In this document: piece after piece, positions 18,329-26,985 of the stretch
How positions within the stretch are numbered: the first letter of the stretch is position 1
How the letters are laid out: each line of letters begins with the position of its first letter
NCBI RefSeq assembly: GCF_022568795.1
Contig: NZ_JAKZHU010000001.1
Span: 1,426,001 to 1,490,000 of the forward strand
Direction of reading: 5' to 3'
Source: Arsenicicoccus dermatophilus
GTDB lineage: Bacteria; Actinomycetota; Actinomycetes; Actinomycetales; Dermatophilaceae
Length of the DNA: 64,000 bases
Made by a program: the position numbers and the translations under genes
The notes under the pieces: generated by a model
Databases searched by the model: none
Told to the model about the DNA's origin: nothing
What the model saw: only the letters and a program-made list of their open reading frames with translations

Positions 18329-19777
18329 CTAGGACGCGCGGGCACCCCACCGGTCGGTGGCGAGCACCACGGGCTCGGTGCGGGCGAACCTCACCTGGTC
18401 GCGCCCGCCGTCCTTCGCGGCATACAACGCCGTGTCGGCCCGCTGCAGGAGGCTGACGAGGGTCTCCACCCCGTCCCACACGGCCGCGCCGGCGGAGAAG
18501 GTCTGACCCGTCGTCGAGGCCCCCCGCAGGCCCTCGAGCAGCAGCCGGACGTTCTCGGGGTGCCGGCCCTTGGCGAGCAGCAGGAACTCCTCGCCGCCGT
18601 GCCGGCTGAGGAAGACGTCCGGTGGCAGGCTCCGCCGCCAGGTCGAGGCCATCGCCTCCAGGAGGCGGTCGCCCGCGGGGTGGCCGTGCCGGTCGTTGTA
18701 GTCCTTGAAGTGGTCGAGGTCGAGCAGGGCCGCGACCAGGGGCGATCCCTGCACGATGGCCTCGTCGAGCATCCGCCCCATCTCCGCCTCGCCGGTGCGC
18801 CGGTTGGGCAACGAGGTCAGGTGGTCGGTGCGGGCCAGGGACTGCAGCTGGACCCGCTGCAGCTCCACGACCGACTTCATCCGCTCGATGCGGACGATGA
18901 CGAGCACGAAGGCCACCATCGAGGCCACCAGCAACGGGCCGGCCGTCCCCAGAGCGGCGTGAGGGTGCTCCCGGACGAGCATCGCCGGGGGCAGCACCGC
19001 CGCGATGCTCAGGGACAGCAGGTGCACCCGCTCCAGGTCCGTGGGGTTGGTGGTCGGGTTGTTGTTGATGCGGGCCATGCTCGGGTGCAGGGCGGCGGCA
19101 CCGACCAGGAGGTATGCCGCGAGGAAGAGCACGCCCGCCACGCTCACCGGGGCGCTGGCCGGGTCGTGCATCCTGACCAGGAGGCCGCCGATGTCGCCGG
19201 CCCCCATCATCCCCAGCCCGGCGACCAGCAGGGTCGACGCGACCGAGCCCCCGGCCACCGCGACCAACCGGGTGGCGGCGACCAGGGCCAGCAGGTCGAA
19301 CAGCGGCGACGACAGCGAGGCAACGGGCACGCCCGTCGGCGCCCCGATGCCGAGGGCGAAGGACCAGATCACCGAGAAGGCCCCGATCGCGAAGATCATC
19401 AGGTCGACCGCCAGCTGGGCGGTGCGGTCGTTGGTGAGCCGCCGACTCGACCCGATCAGACCACCGATGAGGACGACATAGCCGAGGGCGACGATCAGGT
19501 CGTGGACCGTGGTGGGACCGGTCACGGGCCGTTCCAGGCTGGACAGCCGCGGGATGGTCGCGCCCCAGATGATCCCGCACACCGCCAGGCAGATCCAGAC
19601 CGCCGACTTGGCCGGCCGGTGCAGGCGCATGCCCACCAGCACCGACCCCGGCATCAGCAGACCGCCCAGCCCGAGCAGGACCGTGCGGAGCTCGGGGGGC
19701 AACCACAGGTAGGCCACCAGCAGCACCGCGCCCACCCGCATCGCCCACCGGAAGACGGCGTCGCGCTCTCCCGTCAT
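18329..19777 (-). CDS. Membrane diguanylate cyclase (GGEEF), second of a tandem pair
   Basis: The product is 482 residues with about eight to nine hydrophobic segments over the first 300, then a linker and a GGDEF domain. The active-site motif is GGEEF (about residues 394-398) in SRHGGEEFLLLAKG, with the upstream LDLDHFKDYNDRHGHPAGD metal/substrate segment. It should make cyclic di-GMP from two GTP. The position of the RxxD product-inhibition site five residues before GGEEF reads LPPD, so this feedback site is absent. The start ATG overlaps the stop of the upstream paralogue (ATGA). No EAL or HD-GYP domain is attached. Confidence 0.87.
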   Translation of the reverse strand: MTGERDAVFRWAMRVGAVLLVAYLWLPPELRTVLLGLGGLLMPGSVLVGMRLHRPAKSAVWICLAVCGIIWGATIPRLSSLERPVTGPTTVHDLIVALGYVVLIGGLIGSSRRLTNDRTAQLAVDLMIFAIGAFSVIWSFALGIGAPTGVPVASLSSPLFDLLALVAATRLVAVAGGSVASTLLVAGLGMMGAGDIGGLLVRMHDPASAPVSVAGVLFLAAYLLVGAAALHPSMARINNNPTTNPTDLERVHLLSLSIAAVLPPAMLVREHPHAALGTAGPLLVASMVAFVLVIVRIERMKSVVELQRVQLQSLARTDHLTSLPNRRTGEAEMGRMLDEAIVQGSPLVAALLDLDHFKDYNDRHGHPAGDRLLEAMASTWRRSLPPDVFLSRHGGEEFLLLAKGRHPENVRLLLEGLRGASTTGQTFSAGAAVWDGVETLVSLLQRADTALYAAKDGGRDQVRFARTEPVVLATDRWGARAS

Positions 19778-21288
19778 GACGGCTCCCATCCCGCGGCGGG
19801 CGTCGAGGCCGCCCGGTCCGCCTCGTCGGACTCCCACAGATAGGTGCGCGCGCGCCCGTTCGCCTTGGCGGCGTACAGCGCCTCGTCGGCGCGGCTGACG
19901 ACGTCGCCCGGGGACTCGCCCTTGCGCCAGGTCGCGATCCCCGCCGAGAAGCTCTGGCCGCGCGGAGTCACGGCCCGCAGCCGGTCGACGAGGTCGATGG
20001 TCGCCGAGGTGGGCATGGTCGGGGCGATGAGGATGAACTCCTCGCCCCCGTACCGTGCGAGGGTCTCGCCGGTGCCCAGCAGCTCGGTCCAGCGGTGGGC
20101 GCAGCCCAGCAGCAGCTCGTCGCCCGCGTGGTGGCCGTAGGTGTCGTTGAACGCCTTGAACCGGTCGAGGTCCAGGATCGCCACGCACAGCGGCTCGCCC
20201 GTGCGGGTCGCCCGCTGCACCGCACGGGCCAGCTCGGCGTCGCCGGTGCGCCGGTTGGGCAGACCGGTCAGGTGGTCGCTGCGCGCCATGACCTCCAGGT
20301 CGTCGGACTGCTCGTCGGCGCGGCGCATCGTCGCGGCCGCCCGGGCCACCAGCAGGGCGAACATCGCCAGCATGGCGATGGACAGCGCCAGGGCCTGCTG
20401 CGGCTCCACCGTGCCCGCCGAGGCGACCAGGTCGCCCGCGTAGCACCCCGCCGGCACCAGCCCGAGCAGGTAGATCCCCGTGGAGCGCGCCGGGCGGGTC
20501 ACCGGCCGGTCGAACGACACGCGCGCCAGCGGGCGACCCCGGGGCAGCATCAGGGTGACCGCCGCGCAGCCGTAGGCGAGGAACCACGACACGTGCGCGA
20601 GCAACGGCTCCTGACGCTGGTGCACGAGGTTGCCGAAGGTCAGCGCGTCCGCCAGCAGGAGCAGCAGCGGCACCGCCACCAGGCCGACGCCCACCCAGGT
20701 CCGGGGCCGCTGGTTGACCGCGTGCAGCACGGCGAGGGCCACCAGCACCAGGTCGGTCGCGGGGAACGCGGCGCACACGACCGCCGAGCCCGGAGCCAGG
20801 GCGAAGACCGGTGACGTGCGGGCGGGGACGAGCATGGCGACCCACACCAGGGTCCCGATCGCCACGACCACCACGCCGGCGTCGATGAGGTGGTCCACGG
20901 ACAGGCGCGAGCGGGACCGCCAGCCGACCCGGGTCAGGCCGACCAGGCCCAGCGCGTACGCGCCGAGCATCAGCGCGTCACCGGGATCGGCGAGCTGGGG
21001 CTGCGAGGCGTAGTAGCCGTCGACGGACAGGTCGCTGACCAGGTCACCGATCGTGTAGACCACCCAGCACACCAGGGTGAGACCCAGCAGCCCGCCCCGG
21101 CGGGACCGCTCGCGCCGCCAGGCGAGCACGCACGTCGTGATCAGCCCGGCGTAGGCCGCGGCATACAGCCAGAAGCGCAGCGTGTGCCGGCGGTCGACGA
21201 GCCAGCCGGTGCCCTCGGTGGCGAGGAGGACCAGGACGAGCAGGAGATAGGCGCCGCCCACCGCCGCGCAGGCCACCCACCGTCGCAT
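19774..21288 (-). CDS. Membrane diguanylate cyclase (GGEEF), first of a tandem pair
   Basis: The product is 504 residues: roughly ten hydrophobic segments up to about residue 320, then DHLTGLPNRRTGDAELARAV, LDLDRFKAFNDTYGHHAGD and RYGGEEFILIAPT (GGEEF at about 415-419). It is predicted to synthesise cyclic di-GMP at the membrane. As in its partner, the RxxD inhibitory site is not conserved (GTGE). The membrane part resembles undescribed actinobacterial sensor regions and carries no PAS or MASE domain I can name. It is the first gene of a two-gene unit downstream of rnpB and its terminator. Confidence 0.87.
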   Translation of the reverse strand: MRRWVACAAVGGAYLLLVLVLLATEGTGWLVDRRHTLRFWLYAAAYAGLITTCVLAWRRERSRRGGLLGLTLVCWVVYTIGDLVSDLSVDGYYASQPQLADPGDALMLGAYALGLVGLTRVGWRSRSRLSVDHLIDAGVVVVAIGTLVWVAMLVPARTSPVFALAPGSAVVCAAFPATDLVLVALAVLHAVNQRPRTWVGVGLVAVPLLLLLADALTFGNLVHQRQEPLLAHVSWFLAYGCAAVTLMLPRGRPLARVSFDRPVTRPARSTGIYLLGLVPAGCYAGDLVASAGTVEPQQALALSIAMLAMFALLVARAAATMRRADEQSDDLEVMARSDHLTGLPNRRTGDAELARAVQRATRTGEPLCVAILDLDRFKAFNDTYGHHAGDELLLGCAHRWTELLGTGETLARYGGEEFILIAPTMPTSATIDLVDRLRAVTPRGQSFSAGIATWRKGESPGDVVSRADEALYAAKANGRARTYLWESDEADRAASTPAAGWEPS

Positions 21289-21314
21289 GTGCTGTTCCTC
21301 TTCACGGCCGGCGC

Positions 21315-21342
21315 CCCGCCCCGGGCACAGGCTCGGGGCGGG
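21315..21342 (-). terminator. Terminator hairpin after rnpB
   Basis: A 9-bp G/C-only stem (arms 21315-21323 and 21334-21342) with a 10-nt loop lies just past the 3' end of RNase P RNA and before the diguanylate cyclase gene on the minus strand. Confidence 0.6.
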
Positions 21343-21352
21343 ACGAGATGGT

Positions 21353-21724
21353 GGATGAGCCGGTCTGTACGCCGGGTTCTGTCCACCTCCTCACGGAGGA
21401 TGGGCGATCATCCATCTCGGGTGGCCGTTGCCGGACACCTCTAGCGCTCTACCCGTGCACTCGGGCGGGCAACCCTCGGGCGTGCACTGTCTGAGCTTGC
21501 TTCGGGTGGGGTTTACCTAGCCGGCGCAGTCACCTGCACCGCTGGTGGTCTCTTGCACCACCGTTTCACCCTTACCTCTGCGGCCGGGGCCGAGGAGGCG
21601 GTCTGTTCTCTGTGGCACTGTCCCGCGGGTCACCCCGGGTGGCCGTTAGCCACCACCCTGCCCTGTGAAGCCCGGACGTTCCTCGGCACCTGACGGTGAC
21701 GCGATCGCCCGACCGACTCATCCG
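21353..21724 (-). ncRNA. rnpB: RNase P RNA, bacterial type A
   Basis: Catalytic RNA that cuts 5' leaders from pre-tRNAs. On the minus strand the region contains the universal pieces in order: GAGGAACGTCCGGGCT near the 5' end (P4 strand), ACAGTGCCACAGAGAAC, the AGGTAAGGGTGAAACGGTG block, GGTAAACCCCACC, and near the 3' end GGACAGAACCCGGCGTACAG with AGACCGGCTCATCC. Length is about 370 nt. The ends are set from the terminal helix (GATGAG/CTCATC) and are good to a few bases. No protein gene overlaps it. Confidence 0.95.
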
Positions 21725-21730
21725 CCGGTC

Positions 21731-21736
21731 AGTCTA
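21731..21736 (-). promoter_or_regulatory. -10 box of the rnpB promoter
   Basis: TAGACT on the minus strand, ending 7 nt before the predicted 5' end of rnpB. No recognisable -35 hexamer is seen in the 41-bp gap between rnpB and the upstream RNB gene. Confidence 0.5.
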
Positions 21737-21764
21737 GCGACCCGCCGGCGCGACCCGGGACCGA

Positions 21765-23219
21765 TCAGGGGGTGGGCCGGCCCACGGCGCCTGACGGGAC
21801 CGCCTCGAAGGTCACCCGCCGCCGCTCCACCGAGGCCTCCACCAGCCGGACCTGCACGGTCTCGCCGAGCGGCGCCTCGCCTCGGCAAGGTGCGAGGACC
21901 GGCTGGTCGACCAGCTGGACCAGGGCCGGACCCTGGGGACCGGCCTCCACGACGGAGGCGGTGAAGCTCTGCCCGACGTGGGGCGCCAGGACCGCGGCCT
22001 CGACGGCATCGGTGCACGCCCGCTCCACGGCCTTGGCGCGCCGGTCCGAGGACCTCATGAGCTCCGGCAGCTCGGGGAGCGCGGCCCGGGCCCAGCCGGG
22101 GACCTCCCGCCCCTGGACCAGCGCCTCGCACACCACCAGGCCGAAGCGATCGACCAGGCGCCGCAGCGGGGCGGTGACGTGGGCGTAGTCGGCGGCCAGC
22201 GCCGAGTGCTGCGTCCGCTCCGGGCGCACCCCGTCGAAGGGGGTGTAGGACGCACCCCGGAACAGGCTGGTCGCGGCGTGGATCACGGCCAGGTGGCGGG
22301 GGTCACGCCGGTCGAGGCGCCGCAGCAGCTCGCCGTACGGCTCCTCCTCGGCCCACGGGACGCCCAGGGCCGCGCACTGGCGGCGCAGGCGCGCGACGTC
22401 CCGGGGGTCGGCCGGGGGCATCGTGCGCAGGATCCCGACACCGCCCTCGAGCATCACCGCGGCGGCCGCCATGCCGGTCATCAGGGAGATCTGGGCGTTC
22501 CAGTCCTCCACCGGCGCCAGGGGCCGCAGCTCCAGGGTGTAGCCGTGCTCGGGGTCGCCGTGGACCTCCTGCTCCGGCATGGGCAGGCTCGCACCGCCGC
22601 GGGCGCGCTCCTGGGCCTGACGGGCGAGGCCGACCTCACGCAGCAGCAGGATCGGCTCGGCGGCCGCGCCCGTGTCCAGGTCCCGCTGGACGCCCTCGTA
22701 GTCGAGCCGGGCGGTGGACCGGACCATCGCCCGGTCCAGGGACTCCAGACGCACCTGCCCGTCCGCGCTCAGGCGCAGGTCCCACACGAAGGCGGGCCGC
22801 GCGACCCCGGGCAGCAGGCTCGCGGCGTCCTCGCTCAGGCGGGCGGGGTGCAGCGGGGTCCGGTGGTCGGGCGCATAGATCGTCTGGCCGCGGCGCCGCG
22901 CCTCGGCGTCGATCGCGCCGCCCGGGTCGACCCACAGCGGCACGTCGGCGATGGCATAGCGCACCCGGACGCCCGCGCCGTCGCGCTCCAGGTGCATCGC
23001 CTGGTCGAGGTCCATCGAGCCCACCGGGTCGATGGTGAAGAACGGCACGTCGGTCAGGTCAGCGGTGACCGACCGCCCCTGCCCCGCGACCTGCTCGGCC
23101 TCGGCCAGCGCCTGCGAGGAGAAGTCCTCCGGCACCTCCAGCTCGGCTCGGATCGCGTCGAACGCGCGGACCAGCTCCTCGGACGGCGAGGTGCTCAGGG
23201 TGATGCGGGTCGCAGCCAT
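21765..23219 (-). CDS. RNB-domain exoribonuclease (RNase II/R-like, single-subunit short form)
   Basis: The product is 484 residues. The RNB catalytic segment is clear: PFFTIDPVGSMDLDQAMH carries the clustered aspartates that hold magnesium, followed by YAIADVPLWVDPGGAIDAEA and RRGQTIYAPD. There is no N-terminal cold-shock pair and only a short C-terminal S1-like tail, as in the roughly 480-residue actinobacterial members. It degrades RNA 3' to 5'; the substrate is unknown. The start at 23219 is preferred over a GTG 9 nt upstream because TAGAGT (23227-23232, minus) lies exactly 7 nt before it, a leaderless arrangement. It is divergent from yaaA. Confidence 0.87.
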   Translation of the reverse strand: MAATRITLSTSPSEELVRAFDAIRAELEVPEDFSSQALAEAEQVAGQGRSVTADLTDVPFFTIDPVGSMDLDQAMHLERDGAGVRVRYAIADVPLWVDPGGAIDAEARRRGQTIYAPDHRTPLHPARLSEDAASLLPGVARPAFVWDLRLSADGQVRLESLDRAMVRSTARLDYEGVQRDLDTGAAAEPILLLREVGLARQAQERARGGASLPMPEQEVHGDPEHGYTLELRPLAPVEDWNAQISLMTGMAAAAVMLEGGVGILRTMPPADPRDVARLRRQCAALGVPWAEEEPYGELLRRLDRRDPRHLAVIHAATSLFRGASYTPFDGVRPERTQHSALAADYAHVTAPLRRLVDRFGLVVCEALVQGREVPGWARAALPELPELMRSSDRRAKAVERACTDAVEAAVLAPHVGQSFTASVVEAGPQGPALVQLVDQPVLAPCRGEAPLGETVQVRLVEASVERRRVTFEAVPSGAVGRPTP

Positions 23220-23226
23220 GGGCGTC

Positions 23227-23245
23227 ACTCTAGGGGTCCTAGGCT
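23227..23245. promoter_or_regulatory. Back-to-back leaderless promoters of the RNB gene and yaaA
   Basis: TAGAGT on the minus strand (23232-23227) lies 7 nt before the RNB ATG. TAGGCT on the plus strand (23240-23245) lies 6 nt before the yaaA GTG. The two -10 boxes are separated by only 7 bp, so the transcripts must share and compete for the same short region. Confidence 0.5.
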
Positions 23246-23251
23246 GCCCCG

Positions 23252-24016
23252 GTGCTGATCCTGCTGCCGCCCTCGGAGACCAAGGCCACCCGACGACGCG
23301 GTCGACCCGCCCGGCCCGAGGCGCTGAGCTGGCCCGAGCTCACGGGCGCCCGACGCGAGGTGGCGGACGAGCTGGCCCGGGTCAGCGCGTCCCCCGACGC
23401 GCCCGCCCGCCTCGACGTGTCCCCCGGGCTGCTCGACGAGATCGCCCGCAACCTGGTGCTGGACACCGCGCCCGCGCTGCCCGTGGCCGAGCTCTACACG
23501 GGCGTGCTCTACGACGCGCTGGACCTCCCCTCGCTGTCCCCGGCCGGCCTGCGGCGGGCGCGCCGGTGGGTCGTGGTCCAGTCGGCGTTGCGCGGGGCGC
23601 TGCGGCTCGGCGACCGGGTCGCGCCCTACCGCCTGTCGATGGGCGTCAGTCTCGGGGAGCTCGGACCCCTGGCCGCGTGGTGGCGGCCGCGCCTGGCCCC
23701 GGTGCTGGGCAGGGCCGTCGGCACCGGCCTGGTCGTGGACTGCCGCTCCGCGGTGTATGCCGCCGCGTGGTCCCCGGCCGGGGAGCAGGCCCGCGGCTGG
23801 GTGCAGGTGCGGGTGCCGGGGGCCTCGCACCAGGCCAAGCACACCCGGGGGCTGGTGGCCCGGGCGATCTGCGAGCTGGGCACGACGCCGCGGACGGTGC
23901 CGGCCCTGGCGCGGGCGCTGGCAGGCGACGGCGCGGCCGGGACCTTCCGGACGGCGGCCACCGAGCCGGCGCGTCCGGGCCGCCCGTGGGTGCTGGACGT
24001 CACCGCCCGGCACTGA
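23252..24016 (+). CDS. yaaA: YaaA-family (DUF328) peroxide-stress protein
   Basis: The product is 254 residues beginning LILLPPSETKA, the family's opening motif. Other YaaA features are the VAELYTGVLYDALD segment, VVQSALRGALRLGDRVAPYRLSMG and the late basic SHQAKHTRGLVAR. YaaA family proteins lower free iron and oxidative DNA damage in E. coli; some homologues act on DNA bases. The GTG start is leaderless. It is convergent with the RNase HI gene, with only 41 bp between stops. Confidence 0.87.
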   Translation: MLILLPPSETKATRRRGRPARPEALSWPELTGARREVADELARVSASPDAPARLDVSPGLLDEIARNLVLDTAPALPVAELYTGVLYDALDLPSLSPAGLRRARRWVVVQSALRGALRLGDRVAPYRLSMGVSLGELGPLAAWWRPRLAPVLGRAVGTGLVVDCRSAVYAAAWSPAGEQARGWVQVRVPGASHQAKHTRGLVARAICELGTTPRTVPALARALAGDGAAGTFRTAATEPARPGRPWVLDVTARH

Positions 24017-24057
24017 GGCCGGTCACGGGCGCCGCCACGCCGCCCAGCGCCTGGTCG

Positions 24058-25265
24058 TCACAGATGGTCCGTGCGGTTGACGAAGCTGACCTGGGCGTTG
24101 CCGTCCCGCCAGACCTCGATCCCGGTCAGGGAGCCCGGCGCGAGCGCGAGCCGCCGCAGCCGGTCGTGCGGGATCCCCAGGACCTCGGCCAGGATCACCA
24201 GGAAGGGCGTGCGGTGGGCGACCAGCACGGTCGTCCCCCCGGCCGCGACCAGGTCGGCCCACCCGGCCAGCACCCGCTCGCGCACCTGGTCGTGGCTCTC
24301 TCCCCGGGCCGGGCGTAGGCCGGGTCGGTGCGCAGCGCCGCGAGCTCGTCCGGCCAGCGGGCGGCCAGCTGGCCCAGCGACTTGCCGTCCCAGTCGCCGA
24401 AGCCCTGCTCGTCGAAGCGGTCGTCCTGGACCACCTGGACGCCCAGCCGCTCGGCGACCACCGCCCCGGTCCGCCGGGCGCGACAGAGCCCGCTCGTCAC
24501 GACCCGGGCGTCCCGCCCGACGAGGGCGCGCACGGCGCGGGCGCAGTCGGCGGCCTGGTCCTCGCCCTGCGGGCTCAGTCCCGGGTCCTCCCCGCCGCGG
24601 CCGTCGAGCTTGGCCCGTTCGGTCCACGGGGTGACCCCGTGGCGCACCAGCAGCACCCGGGTGGGCGGGGTGAGGTCGGGCTCGTCCTGGGTAGCCGGGG
24701 CCGCGATGGTGTCGGCCGCCGGCTCGCTGTGCGGCCCGCCCACCCCTGCGCCCGCCGCGGCAGCCCCTCCCCCGGTGCCGGACCCGGCAGGGGCGTCGGG
24801 CGCCGGGTCGTCCTGCGCCGGTTCGTCATACCGCCGGTCGACGGCGTGTCCGTCCATGCCGTCGTTGGACAGCTTGTCCGCCGCCTTGTTCTCCACCCGC
24901 GGGATCCAGGTGAAGGTCACCGACCCGCCCGCCGCCGACCGGGCCGCGCACAGCTCGCGGGCCTGCAGGGCCAGTCGCCGCATGTCCTCGTGCTTGACCT
25001 TCCAGCGGCCGGACATCTGCTCGACCACGAGCTTGGAGTCCATCCGCACCTCGACGTCGGCGCCGGGGTCGAGGAGGGCGGCGGACTCCAGGCCGGCGAT
25101 CAGCCCGGAGTACTCCGCGACGTTGTTGCTCGCCTTGCCCAGCGGCGCGGCGCGCTCCGCGAGGACCCGGCCGGTGGCGGCGTCGCGCACCAGCGCGCCG
25201 TAGCCCGCCACCCCGGGGTTGCCCCGCGAGCCGCCGTCGGCCTCGACGACCAGTCGTCCGGCCAT
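24058..25265 (-). pseudogene. RNase HI / histidine-phosphatase fusion protein, frameshifted
   Basis: Residues 1-140 form a type I RNase H: EADGGSRGNPG (Asp10), NNVAEYSGL (Glu51) and VRMDSKLVVEQMSG (Asp76). After a roughly 60-residue Pro/Ala linker comes a histidine phosphatase with LLVRHGVTPW. The same fusion is known from M. tuberculosis Rv2228c, where the second domain acts as an alpha-ribazole phosphatase. Reading stays open to YARPGE; the rest (SHDQVRERVLAGW, VLVAHRTPFLVIL) is in another frame. The switch lies at CTCTCTC (24296-24302); removing one CT/AG unit restores the frame. The unbroken length would be about 400 residues. Confidence 0.85.
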
Positions 25266-25270
25266 GACCC

Positions 25271-26011
25271 TCAGAGCCCGGACTCGGCGGTGCGCACCAG
25301 GATGCGACGGCAGTCCTCGCAGCGGACGACGTCGTCGGCGGCCGCGGACCGGATCCGGCTGAGCTCCACCTGCCCGAGCTCCATGTGGCAGCCCTCGCAG
25401 CGACGCTGGCGCAGCGCGGCGGCACCGGCCCCGCCGACGGTCTCGCGGATCTTGACGTAGAGCGCCAGCAGCTCCTCGCCGACGCCTCCGGCCACGTCGT
25501 CCCGGCGGCGGGAGACCTGCTCGCGCTCGCTCTCCAGCGACCGCACCAGGGCGTCGCGGGCCTCGGTCGCCGCGGTCACGGCCGCGTCCAGCTCGCGGGC
25601 TCGTCCCTCGAGACCGTCCAGGGTGACCTGCAGCTGCTCGGCGCGCTCCATGACCTCCAGCTCGACGTCCTCGAGGGTGGCCTGGCGCCGCTGCAGGGAC
25701 TCGATCTCGTGCTGCAGCGCCTGCAGGTCCTTGGGCGTGCCCTGGCCCGAGTCGAGCCGGGACTGGTTGCGCGCCATCCGGTCCCGCACCATCTGGACCT
25801 CGTCCTCGGAGCGCGTGATCTCGCGCTGGACGTCGCTGACCGCGGTGCGGGCCAGCACCAGGTCGGTCTGGATCTCCGCCCGGCGGGCGGTCGCGGCGTC
25901 CAGGTCGCGCTGCTCGTCGCTCGACCGCAGCCGGTGCGCGATCTGGTCCAGGCGGGTGTCGATCTCGGCGAGGTCGAGCAGGCGCCACTGGCGAGAGGGG
26001 TCGGCCTTCAC
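25271..26011 (-). CDS. Coiled-coil protein with C4 zinc ribbon
   Basis: The product is 246 residues: an opening DPSRQWRLLDLAEIDTRLDQI, a long heptad-rich helical hairpin (about 15-180), then a C-terminal zinc ribbon with two CxxC knuckles (CEGCHMEL and CEDCRRIL). This family lies between nif3 and RNase HI throughout Actinobacteria (as in M. tuberculosis Rv2229c); its biochemical role is not established, though it is proposed to bind nucleic acid. The GTG start overlaps the stop of the Nif3 gene (GTGA), so the two are coupled. Confidence 0.83.
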   Translation of the reverse strand: MKADPSRQWRLLDLAEIDTRLDQIAHRLRSSDEQRDLDAATARRAEIQTDLVLARTAVSDVQREITRSEDEVQMVRDRMARNQSRLDSGQGTPKDLQALQHEIESLQRRQATLEDVELEVMERAEQLQVTLDGLEGRARELDAAVTAATEARDALVRSLESEREQVSRRRDDVAGGVGEELLALYVKIRETVGGAGAAALRQRRCEGCHMELGQVELSRIRSAAADDVVRCEDCRRILVRTAESGL

Positions 26012-26847
26012 GGGCGGTCTCCTTGGGTCGGGACCAGGAAGGTCCAGGGATCGGTGACGAGGGTGGACAGCTCCACCTCCAGGGCGGGGTGGGTGGCCAG
26101 CAGGCGGTCCCGCAGCACGGGCAGCCACAGCTGCTCGGTGGCGAAGTGGCCGGCGTCCACGAGGTATGGCGTGCCGGCGCGGGCCTCCTCCCGGGCCTCG
26201 AGGGCCGGGTGGTGACGCAGGTCCGCGGTGACGTAGACGTCGGCGCCGTCGGCGCGCACCGCGTCGAAGGCGCTGTCCCCGGCGCCGCCGAGCACGGCCA
26301 CCCGCCGCACCCGGGCCTCGCGGGGACCGCTCACCCGGATCCCGACCGGCGCCGGGGGCAGCACCTCCGCCAGGCGTCGTGCGAGGTCCTCCAGCGTGAC
26401 CTCCTGCGGCAGCTCGCCGACCCGGCCGAGGGGTTGTCCCTCCTCGTGGACCAGCGGCTCGACCTGCCGCAGGTCGAGGGCGTCGGCGAGGGCCTGGGAG
26501 ACCCCCGCGTCGGCGACGTCCGCGGGAGTGTGCGAGCAGTACAGCGCCACGTCGCCCACGACCAGGCGGGTGACGGCGGCGCCCTTGGCGGTGGTCGTCG
26601 CGACCGAGTGGACGCCGCGCAGCAGCAGCGGGTGGTGGGTGACGAGCAGGTCGTATCCGCCCTCGACGGCCTCGTCGATCACGGCGAGGGTGGGGTCGAC
26701 CGCGAGCAGGACCCGGCGCACCGGCTGGTCGGGGTCGCCGGTCACCAGGCCGACGCGGTCCCACGACTGCGCGGACTCCTCGGGATAGAGGTCGCGCAGC
26801 GTGGCGAGCACATCGGCCAGGCGCAGCTCGGCGGGTGTGGTCTCCAT
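26008..26847 (-). CDS. Nif3-like dinuclear metal centre hexameric protein (GTP cyclohydrolase I type 2 family)
   Basis: The product is 279 residues. NIF3/YqfO/YbgI landmarks are VLATLRDLYPEESAQSWDRVGL, LLVTHHPLLL (His pair of the dimetal site), VALYCSHTPADVADAGVSQAL, RRVAVLGGAGDSAFD and the C-terminal VDAGHFATEQLWLP. The function is still debated and involves a metal-binding toroid. The ATG lies only 1 nt beyond the last base of tRNA-Val, so there is no room for a normal ribosome site; it must be read from a processed or leaderless transcript, or from a later start. It heads a unit with the Zn-ribbon protein and RNase HI. Confidence 0.88.
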   Translation of the reverse strand: METTPAELRLADVLATLRDLYPEESAQSWDRVGLVTGDPDQPVRRVLLAVDPTLAVIDEAVEGGYDLLVTHHPLLLRGVHSVATTTAKGAAVTRLVVGDVALYCSHTPADVADAGVSQALADALDLRQVEPLVHEEGQPLGRVGELPQEVTLEDLARRLAEVLPPAPVGIRVSGPREARVRRVAVLGGAGDSAFDAVRADGADVYVTADLRHHPALEAREEARAGTPYLVDAGHFATEQLWLPVLRDRLLATHPALEVELSTLVTDPWTFLVPTQGDRP

Positions 26848-26848
26848 G

Positions 26849-26921
26849 TGGGCCCGGCCGGGATCGAACCGACGACCGCTGCGGTGTAAACGCAGAGCTC
26901 TACCAGCTGAGCTACAGGCCC
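26849..26921 (-). tRNA. tRNA-Val (anticodon TAC)
   Basis: A complete cloverleaf of 73 nt on the minus strand: acceptor GGGCCTG/CGGGCCC (one U-G pair), D-arm GCTC/GAGC, anticodon stem CTGCG/CGCAG with loop TTTACAC (anticodon TAC, reading GUA), T-arm GTCGG/CCGGC with TTCGATC, discriminator A. CCA is not encoded. Confidence 0.96.
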
Positions 26922-26924
26922 GAC

Positions 26925-26956
26925 GCGCCGCGCACCCGGATCGGGCCGCGCGGCGC
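26925..26956 (-). terminator. Hairpin between ahpE and tRNA-Val
   Basis: Inverted repeat with 9-bp G/C arms (26925-26933 and 26948-26956) and an inner CCCG/CGGG extension, placed 29 nt after the AhpE stop and just before the tRNA. It probably ends the DUF3052-AhpE transcript or guides tRNA 5' processing. Confidence 0.5.
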
Positions 26957-26985
26957 GGTGGTTCATTGTGCCAGGACCGGCGGGG

